From: Proteles cristata cristata
Lineage: Eukaryota; Chordata; Mammalia; Carnivora; Hyaenidae
Assembly: GCA_017311185.1 (NCBI GenBank)
Contig: JAESUZ010005462.1
Span: 5,208,001 to 5,272,000, forward strand
Length of the DNA stretch: 64,000 nt
Direction of reading: 5' to 3'
The translations under genes were made by a program, and so were the position numbers. The notes below the pieces were generated by a model. It searched no databases and had not been told where the DNA came from. It was given only the letters and a program-made list of their open reading frames with translations. Positions 23,776 through 34,890 of this stretch are shown in pieces. The first letter of the stretch is position 1; each line of letters opens with the position of its first letter.

Positions 23776-23821
23776 GTTTGTGGTGGCGTCTCTGGTATCT
23801 TTGTTCCTTGCAACCTTTCCT

Positions 23822-24715
23822 TCAGAGCATCCCCCTCAGGATTTCTTGTAGGGCTGGCTTCGTGGTGACAAATTCTTTCAATTTCTGTTTATTTGGAAAG
23901 GTTTTTATCTCTCCTTCTATTTTGAATGATAAGCTTGCTGGATAGAGGATTCTTGGCTGCATATTTTTACTGTTCATCACATTGAAGATCTCCTGCCATT
24001 CCTTTCTGGTCTGCTAAGTTTCAGTAGATAGGTCTGTCACCACTCTGATAGGTTTCCCTTTGTATGTGAGGGCCCTTTTCTCCCTAGCTGCTTACAAAAT
24101 TCTCTCTTTGTCCTTGTATTTTGCCATTTTGACTATGATATGTCGTGTAGAAGATCGATTCAAGTTATGTCTGAGGGGAGTCCTCTGAGCCTCTTGTATT
24201 TCCACATTTACTTCCTTCCCCAGGTCGGGGAAGTTCTCTGCTATAATTTGTTCCAGGACTCCTTCAGCACCTTTCTCTCTCTCTTCGTCTTCTGGGATTC
24301 CTATGATACGGATATTGTTGCCTTTGACTGTATCGCTGAGCTCTCGAATTCTTCTTTCCTGTTCCTGGATCAGTTTGTCTCTTTTTTTGTCAGCTTCTTG
24401 TTTTTCTATAATGGTGTCTTCTAAATCACTTATTCTCCTTTCTTCCTCTTCAATCCGTGCATTGGAGGCCTCTAATTTATTATGGATCTCATTTATAGCA
24501 TTTTTTAATTCTTCATGCCTATTTTTATTTTCCATTCTGTCTGTAGCCATAGTTTCTTTGATGTCCCCTATGTTTTTTTCAAGCTCAGCTATTAATTTTA
24601 CCATTATTATTCTTAAATCTTGTTCAGTTTTGCTGCTGATATCTGTTTTGAGCAGTTCATTAGCTGTCATTTCTTTTTGGAGTTTCTTTGGAGGAGATGT
24701 CTTTCGTTTTGTCAT
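23822..24715 (-). pseudogene. L1 ORF1 (RNA-binding protein), two nonsense codons
   Basis: A frame of 297 codons from ATG 24715-24713 to TGA 23822-23824. Residues about 40-130 are heptad-like and charged, as in the ORF1p coiled coil. They are followed by an RRM-like region (KGNNIRIIGIPE, residues about 130-142) and a basic C-terminal domain. ORF1p is the trimeric RNA chaperone of the L1 particle. Two in-frame stops break it: TAA at 24092-24094 (codon 208) and TAG at 24014-24016 (codon 234). The plus-strand copy at 40.4 kb reads lysine and tryptophan at these places, so both are single-copy mutations. Confidence 0.9.
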
Positions 24716-26455
24716 TTTAGTTAGCTTTCCGGCTCTTGTTGGTTTTATAGACCTGTTATGCTCTCTGTTTCTATGAGCGCTGCTATATCCAAGAAGACTC
24801 TTTGACTTTCCAGGGCCTATCCTTTCAGAGAGTGTTTTTTGAATGGTATCCCTTGGTCTCTCTTGTTGGGACCTTGGTTATTTTATTTTCCTATTCGTTG
24901 TGATATTTGGGTCTCTCCACCTTGTGTACTCTAGCTTGTTTCTTGAGGTAGCCCTGGAGAAGAAAACAGACAGACAAACACACAGGGAGCAGGAGCACAC
25001 AACGCACAGGCTGATTCAACTAACATGCAAAGCGAGAGGGAAAACGAAAAAGTTAAGAGAAAAGACAGAGCAGGGAGGGCGAATAATATGGAGTATAAAG
25101 TACATAAAAGCGTCAAAAAAGGGGAAAAGAAAAGGAAAAAAGAAGATAACCGATGGACAAAGAACGGTTTAAAGCATATACCTGGATTTCCCAGCTACAG
25201 TTAAATAGCTGTGTGTATGCAATGATGGTTGAAGAACATAGAGTACATTTACAGAATGGACTCATTGTGATTGTTTAAGCAAGCTGGCAACCAGAGTTAG
25301 TCAGGTCAGTGTTCTGGGGAAAAAAGAGAGAAAAGAGAAAGAAGAAGAAAAAAAGAAAGAGGAAAAAAAAGGGGGAAAAAAGAAAGAAAAAGAAAAAAAG
25401 GAAAAAACAAAAAAAGGAGATAAAAAAGGAAAAAGAAAAAGAAAAAAAAAGGGAGGAGGGCACAGGTCAGGCAGGGTTGGGTGTGGTGTGATCCAATGCC
25501 TCAGGCGGGAGCTCTGCCTTGGCGGTTGTGGGGAGGAGAGTGATGGTGCTCCAGTCCCTTCTTGAACCAAGCGCTGCACCTCGCTCTTTTGGGCGTGTAA
25601 ACTCCCCATACCGGGGGCGCAGCCGAAGTTGGTTGCACTCTTCAACCCAGGCCAATTCCAATCTCCAAATCCCAGCCCGTGCGCCCCGCTGAAGTTGCCT
25701 TAGACACGGCTTCCCAGGCAACCCCCTCGGGCAATTCCAGGCTCCCTGCCGAGCTCTGGGGGCGGAGTCAGAATCGCTGCTTCCTTCTCTGGGTCTGGCT
25801 GGCTCGCATGGGCGGGGGCTTGCCTGCCGGGTGCTCTGAGCCCGAGTCTGAGCTCTATGGCTCGTCACCCGAAACACGAACTCACAGGCTAATTTCCCAG
25901 TTTTTAGTTCTTTGCCTTCCCTCTGGAGTTCCAGCCAGCCAGGAACGCAGACGCCCGGTGTCCGCGCGGCTCTTTCAGGGTCTCCAGTCGCCCGGGAGCT
26001 ACAATGGCGGCAGGCGCGCCACCACTCTGAAGTCCTGCCTCCAGGAACCAGCACAAAGAAGCAGTTTGTGCGCTCAGCTCCCCCCAGGACCAGTTGGCGT
26101 GAGGGGACCTGGTGTGCAGGTATTTTGCAAGTACGGTCTTTCTATGCACCGAGTGGAGGTTCCCCCCTCCCCCCAAGTGGAGGTTTCTGTTTCGGACTCT
26201 CTCCTTTTCCCCTCTCACTCCCCGTAGAGGGTAGAGGGGGATCGCCTCCCACCTGGAGTCTCCGATCCCGGCCCGATTTTATCTTCCCCGGTTCGCACTC
26301 ACGTTAGAAGGCTCTCTCAGTGGATTCTGCGTCCTTTTTCTCCCAATCTCTCAGGTTTTGTAAGATTTCCAATGGCTTCAGATCTTTTCTGTGTGATGTA
26401 TGGGCGCGAGTGCAAGTACAGAGCTCCTTACTTCTCCGCCATCTTGCCCCCTCTC
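24716..26455 (-). promoter_or_regulatory. 5'UTR/promoter of the young L1
   Basis: About 1.74 kb, with a CpG-rich part at 25460-26310 and a YY1-like aagatggc at the 5' edge. It also holds a long A/G tract on the plus strand (25312-25458), a pyrimidine tract in L1 sense. ORFs predicted here are composition artefacts. Homology with the leader of the plus-strand L1 (37.94-39.77 kb) is visible throughout. Confidence 0.85.
25312..25458. repeat. Long polypurine tract in L1 5'UTR
   Basis: About 145 bases of almost pure A and G on the plus strand. The matching place in the plus-strand L1 (38934-38974) has only about 40 bases. Confidence 0.9.
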
Positions 26456-26662
26456 AATGTTTTATTTATTTTTGAGAGAGTGATAGAGACCCTCATCAGG
26501 AGAGGGTCAGAGAGAGAGAGAGTCACAGAATCTGAAGCAAGCTCCAGCCTCTGAGCTAGCTGTCAGCACAGAGCCCTATGTGGTGTTCGAACACACGAAC
26601 CATGAGATCATGACCTGAGCCAAAATCGGACGCTCAACCGACTGAGCCACCCAGGGGGCCCC
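26456..26662 (-). mobile_element. Older SINEC-type SINE body (split by young L1)
   Basis: Head ccacccagggggcccc at 26647-26662. The outer TSD atttct(t/g)tttttttaa is at 19652-19667 and 26663-26678, joining this SINE to the old L1. Its 3' tail lies across the young L1, at 19668 onward. Confidence 0.9.
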
Positions 26663-26702
26663 ATTTCTGTTTTTTTAAACAGCTTGAGACTGATAAGTAT
26701 TT

Positions 26703-26825
26703 TCTTTTCTGTGTGATGTATGGGCGCGAGTGCAAGTACGGAGCTCCTTACTTCTCCGCCATCTTGCCCCCTCTCAATGTTTTATTTATTTTTGAGAGAG
26801 TGATAGAGACCCTCATCAGGAGAGG
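26703..26825 (-). repeat. 123-bp duplicate of the L1/SINE junction
   Basis: Matches 26383-26505 with one mismatch (26420 versus 26740), at an offset of exactly 320. It carries the young L1's first 73 bases and the adjoining SINE segment into the flanking old L1. See findings. Confidence 0.95.
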
Positions 26826-27681
26826 TATTCTGCTTTAAATGGCTGGTAGAATTCCCCGGCAAGCCATCTGGCCTAGGACTCTTATTTGTTGGGAGAGTTT
26901 TGATAACTTATTCAATTTCTTCATTAGGTATGTGTCTGTTCAGATTTTCTATTTCTTCCCATTTGAGTTTTGGTAGTGTGTGAGTGTTTAGGAATTTGTC
27001 CATTTCTTCTACATTGACCAGTTTGTTGATATATAATTTTTCATAATATTCTCTGATAATTGCTTGTATTTCTGAAGGATTGGTTGTGATAAATCCATTT
27101 TGTTTCATGATTTTATCTATTTGGGTCCTCTCGCTTTTCTTTTTGAGATGTCTGGCTTGGGGAGGGGGTATCAGTTTTGTTTAATTTTTCAAAAAGCCAC
27201 AAATTATGATTTCATTTATCTGTTCAACTGTTGTTGTTGGGGTTTTTGATTTTTTTGGGGTTTTTTTTGGATTCTATATTGTTTATTTCTGCCCTGAACT
27301 TTATTATTTCTCTTCTTTTGCTAGGTTTGGCGTGGCTTTGCTCTTTTGCTTCTAGTTCCTTCGGTGTGCTCTTAGATTTTGTATTTGGGATTTTTCTTGT
27401 GTCCTGAAATAGGCCTGGATTACAATGTATTTTCCTCTTAGGACTGCCTTTGCTGCATCTCAAATGGTTTAGATTGTTGTATTTTCATTTTCATTTGTTT
27501 CCATATATTTTTAAATTCCTTCTCTAATTGCCTGGTTGACCCATTCATTCCTTAGTAGGGTGTTCTTTAACCTCCATGCTTTCGGGGATTTTCCAGACTT
27601 TTTCCTGTGGTTGATTTCAAGTTTCATAGCATTGTGATCTGAAAGCGTACATGGTATGATCTCAATTCTTTTATATTTATT

Positions 27682-27900
27682 TATTTTTAAAATAATTTTT
27701 TATAGTTTATTTATTTTTGAGACAGAGAGAGACAGAGCATGAGTAGGGGAGGGGCAGAGTGAGAGAGAGACACACACACAGAATCCAAAACAGCTCTGAG
27801 CTGTCAGCACAGAGCCTGATGCAGGGCTCGAACCCATGAACCATGAGATCTGACCTGAGTTGAACCTGGACGCTTAACCGACTGAGCCACCCAGGCGCCT
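27682..27900 (-). mobile_element. SINEC-type SINE in old L1
   Basis: Head ccacccaggcgcct. A 21-base TSD starting ctca(a/g)ttcttttata, at 27661-27681 and 27901-27921, differs at one base. Confidence 0.95.
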
Positions 27901-28469
27901 CTCAGTTCTTTTATATTTATTGAGGGCTGCTTTGCAACCCAGTATGTGATCTATCTTGGAGAATGTACCACGTGCACTTGGGAAGAAAGTGAATTCCATT
28001 GCTTTGCAATGTAGACTTCTAAATATATCTATCAAGTCCATCTGGTCCAATGTGTCTTTCAAGGTTATTGTTTCTTTAGTCATTATCTGTATACTTAGTC
28101 TATCCATTGCTGTAAGTAGAGTGTTAAAGTCCCCTGCAATCAGCACATTCTTATCAATAAGATTGCTTATATTTACGATTAATCATTTTAGGTAATTTTT
28201 AGGTACTTCCAAATTTGGTGCATGGACACTTATAATTGTTATCTCCTCCTGATAGATCCTGTAATTGTTATAGAATGTCTTTCTTCATCTCTTGTTATCA
28301 TCTTTACTTTAAAGTCTAGTTTGTCTGATATAAGTATGACTACTCCAGCTTTCTTTTGACTTCCAGGAGCATGATAGTTATTTCTCTATTCCCTCACTTT
28401 CATTCTGAAGGTGTCCTCAAGTCTAAAATTAGTCTCTTGTAGACAGCAAATAGATGGATCTTGGTTTTG

Positions 28470-28507
28470 GTTTTGTTTTGTTTTGTTTTGTTTTGTTTTG
28501 TTTTGTT
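28470..28507. repeat. (TTTTG)n microsatellite
   Basis: About seven TTTTG units within old L1 ORF2. Confidence 0.9.
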
Positions 28508-29129
28508 TTTGGTCTATTCTGCTACCCTATGTCTTTTGATTGGAGCATTTAGTCCATTTACATTCAGTGTTATTATTGAAAAATATGGGTTTAGATTCAT
28601 TGTGTTATCTGTAGGTTTCATGCTTATAATGATGTCTCTGGTACTTTGTGTTCCTTGTAACATTTCCCTCATAGAGTCCCTGTAAGATCTCTTGTAAGGA
28701 TGTCCCTGTAGGATCTCTTGTAAGTGGTGATTAATTCCTTCATTTTTTTGTTTGTTTGGGAAACCTTTATCTCTCCTTCTATTCTGAGTGACAGGCTTGC
28801 TGGATAAAAGAATTCTTGGCTGCATATTTTTCCTATTCAGCACATTGAAAATTTCCTGCCATTCCTTTCTGGCCTGCCAGCTTTCAGTAGATAGGTCAGC
28901 TCCTACCCTAATTTGCTTACCTTTGTATGTTAAGGTCTATTTATCCCTACCTGCTTTCAGAATTTTCTCTTTATATTTATATTATGCCAGTTTCTCTATA
29001 TGTCATGCCGAAGATCGATTCAAGTTATGTCTGAAGGGAGTTCTTTGTGCCCCCTTGACTTCAATGTCTTCTTCTTCCCCAAATTGGGGAAGTTCTCAGC
29101 TATGATTTGGTCAAACACACCTTCGGCCC

Positions 29130-29207
29130 CTTTGGGGTTTTTGTTTGTTTGTTTGAGGTTTTTTGTTTTTTGTTGTTTTTGTTTTTGTTTTGTTTTGTTT
29201 TGTTTTG
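29130..29207. repeat. TTTTG/GTTT-rich tract
   Basis: Imperfect TTTTG and GTTT units at the point where old L1 ORF1 breaks off and its 5'UTR begins. Confidence 0.85.
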
Positions 29208-30174
29208 CCTCTCAGACTCTTAGAGTTCAAAGTCCTTTGGCCTCAACACTGCTTTGTTTAAGAGACGAGGGAACTTCTAATCCCCCTATTTCTCCACCAT
29301 GTTGGCCCCTCCCTCTAACCCTTCATTTCTGAGGGACTGCCGCTTTGACCCACTCAGATCCTCTGGTGGAGGGTTTTGCTGAGCAATGTCTGAGTGCCAG
29401 CTTGCCCCCAGGATTATTCACGAGACCATGCTTCTGCCAATGCCCAGAGACTGCTGATGGGTGGAAGCTCACCCCAGAAAAAGTTTGCACAATCTTGTAG
29501 CAGCAGCATTTCAGGGTTTATGGAAAATCACAACACACATCTAGTGTCAGCCTTCCCTCTTAATGTCCTTGTTCCAACACCAGCAAATGAGGTTGTTCTC
29601 TGGGGTCCTCTGGGATCTTTACCTGTGAGGAGGTGGCACAGCCCCTACCAAATGTCCTCTCGGCAGGGGATCAACCACTCCCTGTGTACCCTTTGGACCC
29701 CTGGGACCTTGCTCTCTGCTCCTGGGGATTTGCCCTTCCTACCAGAGCCCCATCAGTTATCAAGCTGTGGAGTTTCAGACTCTGCACTCCCCCTCTCTAT
29801 TGAGTCTTAATGGAATTTAAACCTTCTCCTTTCTCCCTTTTTTTGCTCAGTCCCTATAGCTGTTTCCACTTTTCTACTTTCTCTCCAGCTGCTTTATTGG
29901 GGGAGTGCTTTTCTCATACTTTGCCCCATCTCTGTCCTCTCTCTGCAAGCAAAAACAGCTCCCTGCCCTCCGTAGCTTCTCTTTCACCTAGTTCATCTTT
30001 CCACACTGTGTACCTGAGAGTTCCGTGGTTCAGGTTGTGCAGATTGTTGTGTTAATCCTCAGATCAGTTTTCTAGGTGTGCAACATGGATTAGTGTTGAT
30101 CTCCTGCATTTCAGGAATGAGAGATGTAAAAAAACTTCCATGCTATTCTGCCATCTTGACCCCTCCTTACAAGT

Positions 30175-30885
30175 CTTTTATCAAATACAGGATTTACAAA
30201 TACTTTTTTTCCTGTGGAGCTTCACAATAAGAGGCCTGAGAAATCAACATACAGAGATACCACTAAGCAGATAAATGGTTGGTCTTGGGGTATTCTCACA
30301 GCAGATTATGATGAGTGGTGACAAATTATCTACCATAGGGATCCCAAGACGTTTCCTCTTCTATGGACAACTTAGTACTAAAATATTAGACAGAGCTACA
30401 GTCTCAGGAGAGCTTGTATTTGGTAATACTGTGGTGAATGAAATTCTGTCAGATCAGAGAGAACATCAAATTACTAAAGTTGGGTCACATCAAAGCTAAT
30501 TGAATAGATAGACTTGTAAATATACAGTTTGGGATAACTGGAGAGCCATCTAGAAATATAAATAAGTATGGATTTTTGTCTTACATTTTCTACCAGTATG
30601 CATTCCTAAGAGAACTTATTCAATAATAAGTGTGTTTTTTTAATATAAAACCAGAAAGTACTAAAAAATTTTAAATGAAAAAAGAGCTTTCAAAGCAAAC
30701 TTTGAGTCAAGAATCCCTGGTTATTATACAAAAAGAGGAGGGAAAAAAAGAGCTTAGGATATGAACAAAGAGTTTATAGAAAAGAAAAAAATGACATTTT
30801 CAGCATGTAAAAAGGATGCTCTGCTGAATTTATAATAAGAAAAATTCAAATAAGAAAAATTCAGTCACATTGGCAGAGATGATTG
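30175..30885. other. AT-rich sequence, no gene seen
   Basis: No clear repeat family or gene. The ORF at 30275-30499 has no recognisable features. Confidence 0.4.
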
Positions 30886-30889
30886 TTTG

Positions 30890-32108
30890 TTAGCACTATG
30901 TTGGCAAAAGCATAGGGGTCAATTCATGATAAAGACCTAACATTTATAAAAATATATGTACAAAATAGGCCCAAATATATGAAGAAACATGGACAGAATT
31001 GAAGGGAGAACTAGTTCCATGAAAATAGTTGAATTTCAACATACCATGTTCAATAATGGATAGAACATAGAGAAAGAATATGATTATGAATATGAATAGG
31101 TAATTCAAACAACATTATAACCAACTAGATCTAATACACATATAGAGCACCCCACCCAACATTAGAATTTGCATTCTTCTCAAGTGCACATGGAATATTC
31201 CCAGGACAGACTATACATTAGGCTACAAAATAATTATTAATAAGTTTTAAAAATTGAAATAATACAGAGTACCATCTCCAACTCAAAGGAATAAACTAGA
31301 AGCAAGCAAACAAACAAAATAAGAAAGAAAAAAATGAGAAAAATCAAATATGTGGAAATTAAACAAAATGCTCTTGAGCAATGAGTCAAAGAAGAATCAC
31401 AAAGAAAATTACAAAATATTTTGAAGTAAATAAAAAAAAATACAACATACCAAAACGCATGAGATGTACCAAGAACAATATTAAAAGGGAAACATGTAGT
31501 TGTAAATGGCTACATTTAAAAAGAAGAATTTATATTTAATAACTTAACTTTACACCTGAAGGATCTATAAAGAGAGAAAACTAAACTTCCTTAGGCAAAA
31601 TTAAAGGAAGAAAATAATAAAAATTAGAGTGGAGATTAGTAAAATCAAGAAAGAAAAATAGAAAATCAATAAGCCAAAAGTTAGTTTTTTGAAAAGATAT
31701 CAATATTTGCAAAACTTTAGCTATACTGACAAGGAAAAAGACGGCACAATAATGTACAGATTTCACAGAAATAAAAAGATTATAATACTATGAATAATTA
31801 TAACCATCAAATTAAATAACCTAATGAAATGGACAAATTCTTAAGAAAACAAAAATTACATAAATTGAAAGAAAAATAAATATAAAATATAAACAGACCT
31901 ATAACAAGTAAAGAGATTGAATCAGTAATAAAAACCCTTCTAACAAAGAAATGTCCATGACCAGATGGCTTCACTCTTGAGTTCTCCCAAACATTTAATG
32001 AATTAACAGCAAATCTTTCATAAACTCTTCAAAAAAAAAAAAAAGCAGCCAGAGAATACTTCCTAACTCATTCTTTTAAGGTCAGCATTATCCTGCTATC
32101 AAAGTCAG
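30890..32108 (+). mobile_element. Ancient L1 (L1M-type) ORF2 fragment
   Basis: Degraded plus-strand ORF2 text: ggacagaattgaaggga, caagtgcacatggaatattcccaggacagactatac, aaagttagttttttgaaaagat, tgtccatgaccagatggcttcact. It has no open frame and is cut at 32109 by the twin-primed L1. Confidence 0.8.
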
Positions 32109-33410
32109 AAGACATCGACTTTGTACCCTGCAACTTTGCTAAATTCATGGATCAGTTCTAGTAGGGTTCTGTTGGAGTCTCTAGGGTTTTTTATGTAGCA
32201 TATGATATCGTCTGCAAAAAGTGAAAGTTTGGCTTCTTCTTTACAAATTCTGATGCCTTTGATTTTCTTTTGTTGTCTGATGGCTGATGCTAGGATTTCC
32301 AGCACTATGTTAAACAACAGTGGTGAGAGTGGACATCCCTGTCATGTTCCTGGTCTCAGGGGGAAAGCTCTCAGTTTTTCCCCATTGAGGTTGATGTTAG
32401 CTGAGGGCTTCTCATAGATGGCTTTTATGATGTTAAAGTAGGTTCCTTCTATCCCCACTTTCTCGAGGGGATATCCCTTTATAAAGTAGGGATGCTGTAT
32501 CATGTCAAATACTTTTTCTGCATCTATCGACAGGATCATATGGTTTTTATCTTTTCTTTTGTTAATGTGATGTATCACATTGATTGATTTGTAAATATTG
32601 AACCAGCCCTGTAACCCAGGAATGAATCCCACTTGATCATGGTAGATGATTCTTTTAATATGCTGTTGAATTCATTTTGCAAGTATCTTATTGAGGATTT
32701 TTGCATCCGTATTCATCAAGGATATTGGCCTGTAGTTCTCTTTTTTTGCTGGATCTGTCTGGCTTGGGAATCAAAGTGATGCTGGCTTCATAAAATAAAT
32801 CTAGAAGTTTTCCTTCGATTTCTATTTTTTGGAATAGCTTGAGAAGAATGGGCATTAATTCTGTTTTAAATGTCTGGTAGAATTCCCTAGGGAAGCCATC
32901 TGGCCCAGGGCTCTTATTTGTTGGGAGATTTTTGATAACTGATTTCATTTCTTCACTAGTTATGGGTCTGTTCAGATTTTCTATCTCTTCCCATGTGAAA
33001 TTTGATAGTGAGTATGTGTTCAGGAATTTGTCCATTTCTTCTAAGTTGTCTAGTTTGTTGGCATATAAGTTTTCATAGTATTCCCTGATAGCTGCTTGTA
33101 TTTCTGAGGGTTTGGTTGTAATCAGTCCGTTTTCATTCATAATTTTGTCTATTTGAGTGCTCTCTCTTTTCTTTTTGAGAAGCCTGGCTAGAGGTTTGTC
33201 AATTTTATTTTTTCAAAAAGTCAACTCTTGGTTTCATTGATCTATTCAACTGTTTTGTTTTGCTTTTTGTTTCTATATTGTTTATTTCTGCCCCGACTTT
33301 TATTATTTCTCTTCTCCTACCAGGTTGGGGTGCTCTTGTTGCTCTCCCTCTAGTTCCTTTAGGTGTGCTGTTAGATTTTGTACTTGTGTTTTTTCTAATT
33401 TCCTGAAATA
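32109..33410 (-). mobile_element. Inverted 5' part of a twin-primed L1
   Basis: Minus-strand ORF2, from just before the RT (33410) through the FADD box to the GYK residues at 32110 (broken ORFs 32105-32317, 32342-32632, 32688-33140). It abuts, head to head, a plus-strand piece that continues from exactly where this one ends. Confidence 0.93.
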
Positions 33411-34890
33411 GCGTACAAAATCAACGTACAGAAATTGGTTGCATTTTTATACACCAACAATGAAGGAACAGAAAGAGAAATCAAGAATTCACAATTGCAC
33501 AAAAAAAATAAAATAAAATACCTAGAAATAAACCTAACCAAAGATGTAAAAGATCTGTATGATGAAAACTATAGAAAACTTATGAAGGAAATTGAGGAAG
33601 ACACAAAGAAATGGAAAAACATTCCATGTTCATGGATCAGAAGAATAAATATTGTTAAAATGTCATTAGTACCCAAAGCAATCTACACATTCAATGCAAT
33701 CCCAATCATAATTGCACCAGCATTCTTCTCAAAGCTAGAACAAACTATCCTAAAATTTGTATGAAACCACAAAAGATCCCCAATAGCCAAAGCAATATTG
33801 AAGAAGAAAACCAAAACGGGAGGTACCACCATCCCAGACTTTAGCCTCTACTACAAAGCTGTCATCATCAAGACAGTATGGTATTGGCACACAAACAGAC
33901 ACATAAACCAATGGAATAAAATAGAGAACTCAGAACTGGACCCACAAATATATGGCCAACTAATCTTTGACAAAGCAGGGAAGAGTATCCAATGGAAAAA
34001 AGACAACCTCTTTAACAGATGGTGCTGGGAGAACTCGACAGCAACATCCAGAAGAATGAAACTACATCAATTTCTCACACCATACACAAAAATAAACTCA
34101 AAATGGATAAAGACTTGAATTTGAGACAGGAAATCATTAAAACCCTAAAGGAGAAAGCAGGAAACAACCTCCTTGACCTCAACCGCAGCAACTTCTTACT
34201 TGACACATCCCCAAAGGCAAGGAAATCAAGAGCAAAAATGAACTATTGGGATCTCATCAAGATAAAAAACTTCTGCACATCAACGGAAATAATCAATAAA
34301 ACTAATAGGCAATTGATGGAATGGGGAAAGATAGTTGCAAATGACATATCAGATAAAGGGCTAGCATCCAAAATCTATAAGGAACTCACCAACCTTCACA
34401 TCTGAAAAACAAATAATCCAATGAAGCAATGGGTAGAAGACATGAACAGACACTTCTCTAAAGATGACATCCAGATGGCCAACCGACACATGAAAGAATG
34501 CTCAGCATCCCTCCTCATCAGGGAAATACAAATCAAAACCACACTGAGATACCACCTCACACCAGTCAGAGTGACTAAAATGAACCAATCAGGAGACTCT
34601 AGATGCTGGTGAGGATGTGGAGAAACGGGCACCCTCCTACACTGTTGGTGGGAATGTAAACTGGTGCAACCCCTGGGGAAAACAGTATGGATGTTCCTCA
34701 GAAAATTAACAGTAGAACTCCCCTGTGACCCAGCAATAGCACTGCTAGGAATTTACCCAAGGGACGCAGGAGTGTTGATGCATAGGAGCACATGTACCCC
34801 AATGTTCATAGCGGCACTCTCAACAATATCGAAAACATGGAAAGAACCTAAGTGTCCATCAACGGATAAATGGAGCAAGAAGATGTGGTA
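33411..34890 (+). mobile_element. Sense 3' part of a twin-primed L1, lacking its tail
   Basis: Starts at ORF2 YKINVQ (33411) and continues the inverted segment. Frames 33435-33764, 33798-34118, 34019-34405, 34421-34612 and 34664-34889 cover the ORF2 C-terminal half. It stops abruptly inside the last ORF2 codons, with no 3'UTR or poly(A), where an L1 5'UTR begins. Confidence 0.93.

Larger units (their letters stand above)
19715..26455 (-). mobile_element. Young, near-full-length felid L1 (about 6.7 kb), defective
   Basis: Layout on the minus strand is 5'UTR 24716-26455, ORF1 23822-24715, ORF2 19929-23775, 3'UTR to 19733, and an A-tail. The 5' end (gagagggggcaagatggcgg in sense) carries the usual YY1-like site. 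The TSD aatgttttatttatt is at 19673-19687 and 26456-26470, within a SINE. ORF1 and ORF2 are close to intact but broken by a few lesions (see their entries). The tail shows an extra 18 bases (19715-19732) between two A-rich tracts, a possible 3' transduction. Confidence 0.95.
26663..30172 (-). mobile_element. Old near-full-length L1, 5' half
   Basis: Continuation of the element at 16870-19667: ORF2 RT and endonuclease (broken ORFs 26908-27108, 27224-27463, 27874-28146, 28514-28843), ORF1 C-terminal part to about 29130, then a 5'UTR to about 30172 ending (sense start) ggaggggtcaagatggcag. It is interrupted by the 123-bp duplicate and a SINE (27682-27900). The N-terminal half of ORF1 is missing and a TTTTG-rich tract (29130-29207) stands in its place. 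Confidence 0.88.

Noticed and set aside
25301..26307. Long ORFs of up to 195 codons at 25.3-26.3 kb as genes
   Set aside because: They lie in the purine tract and CpG-rich 5'UTR of the young L1 and are compositional artefacts.
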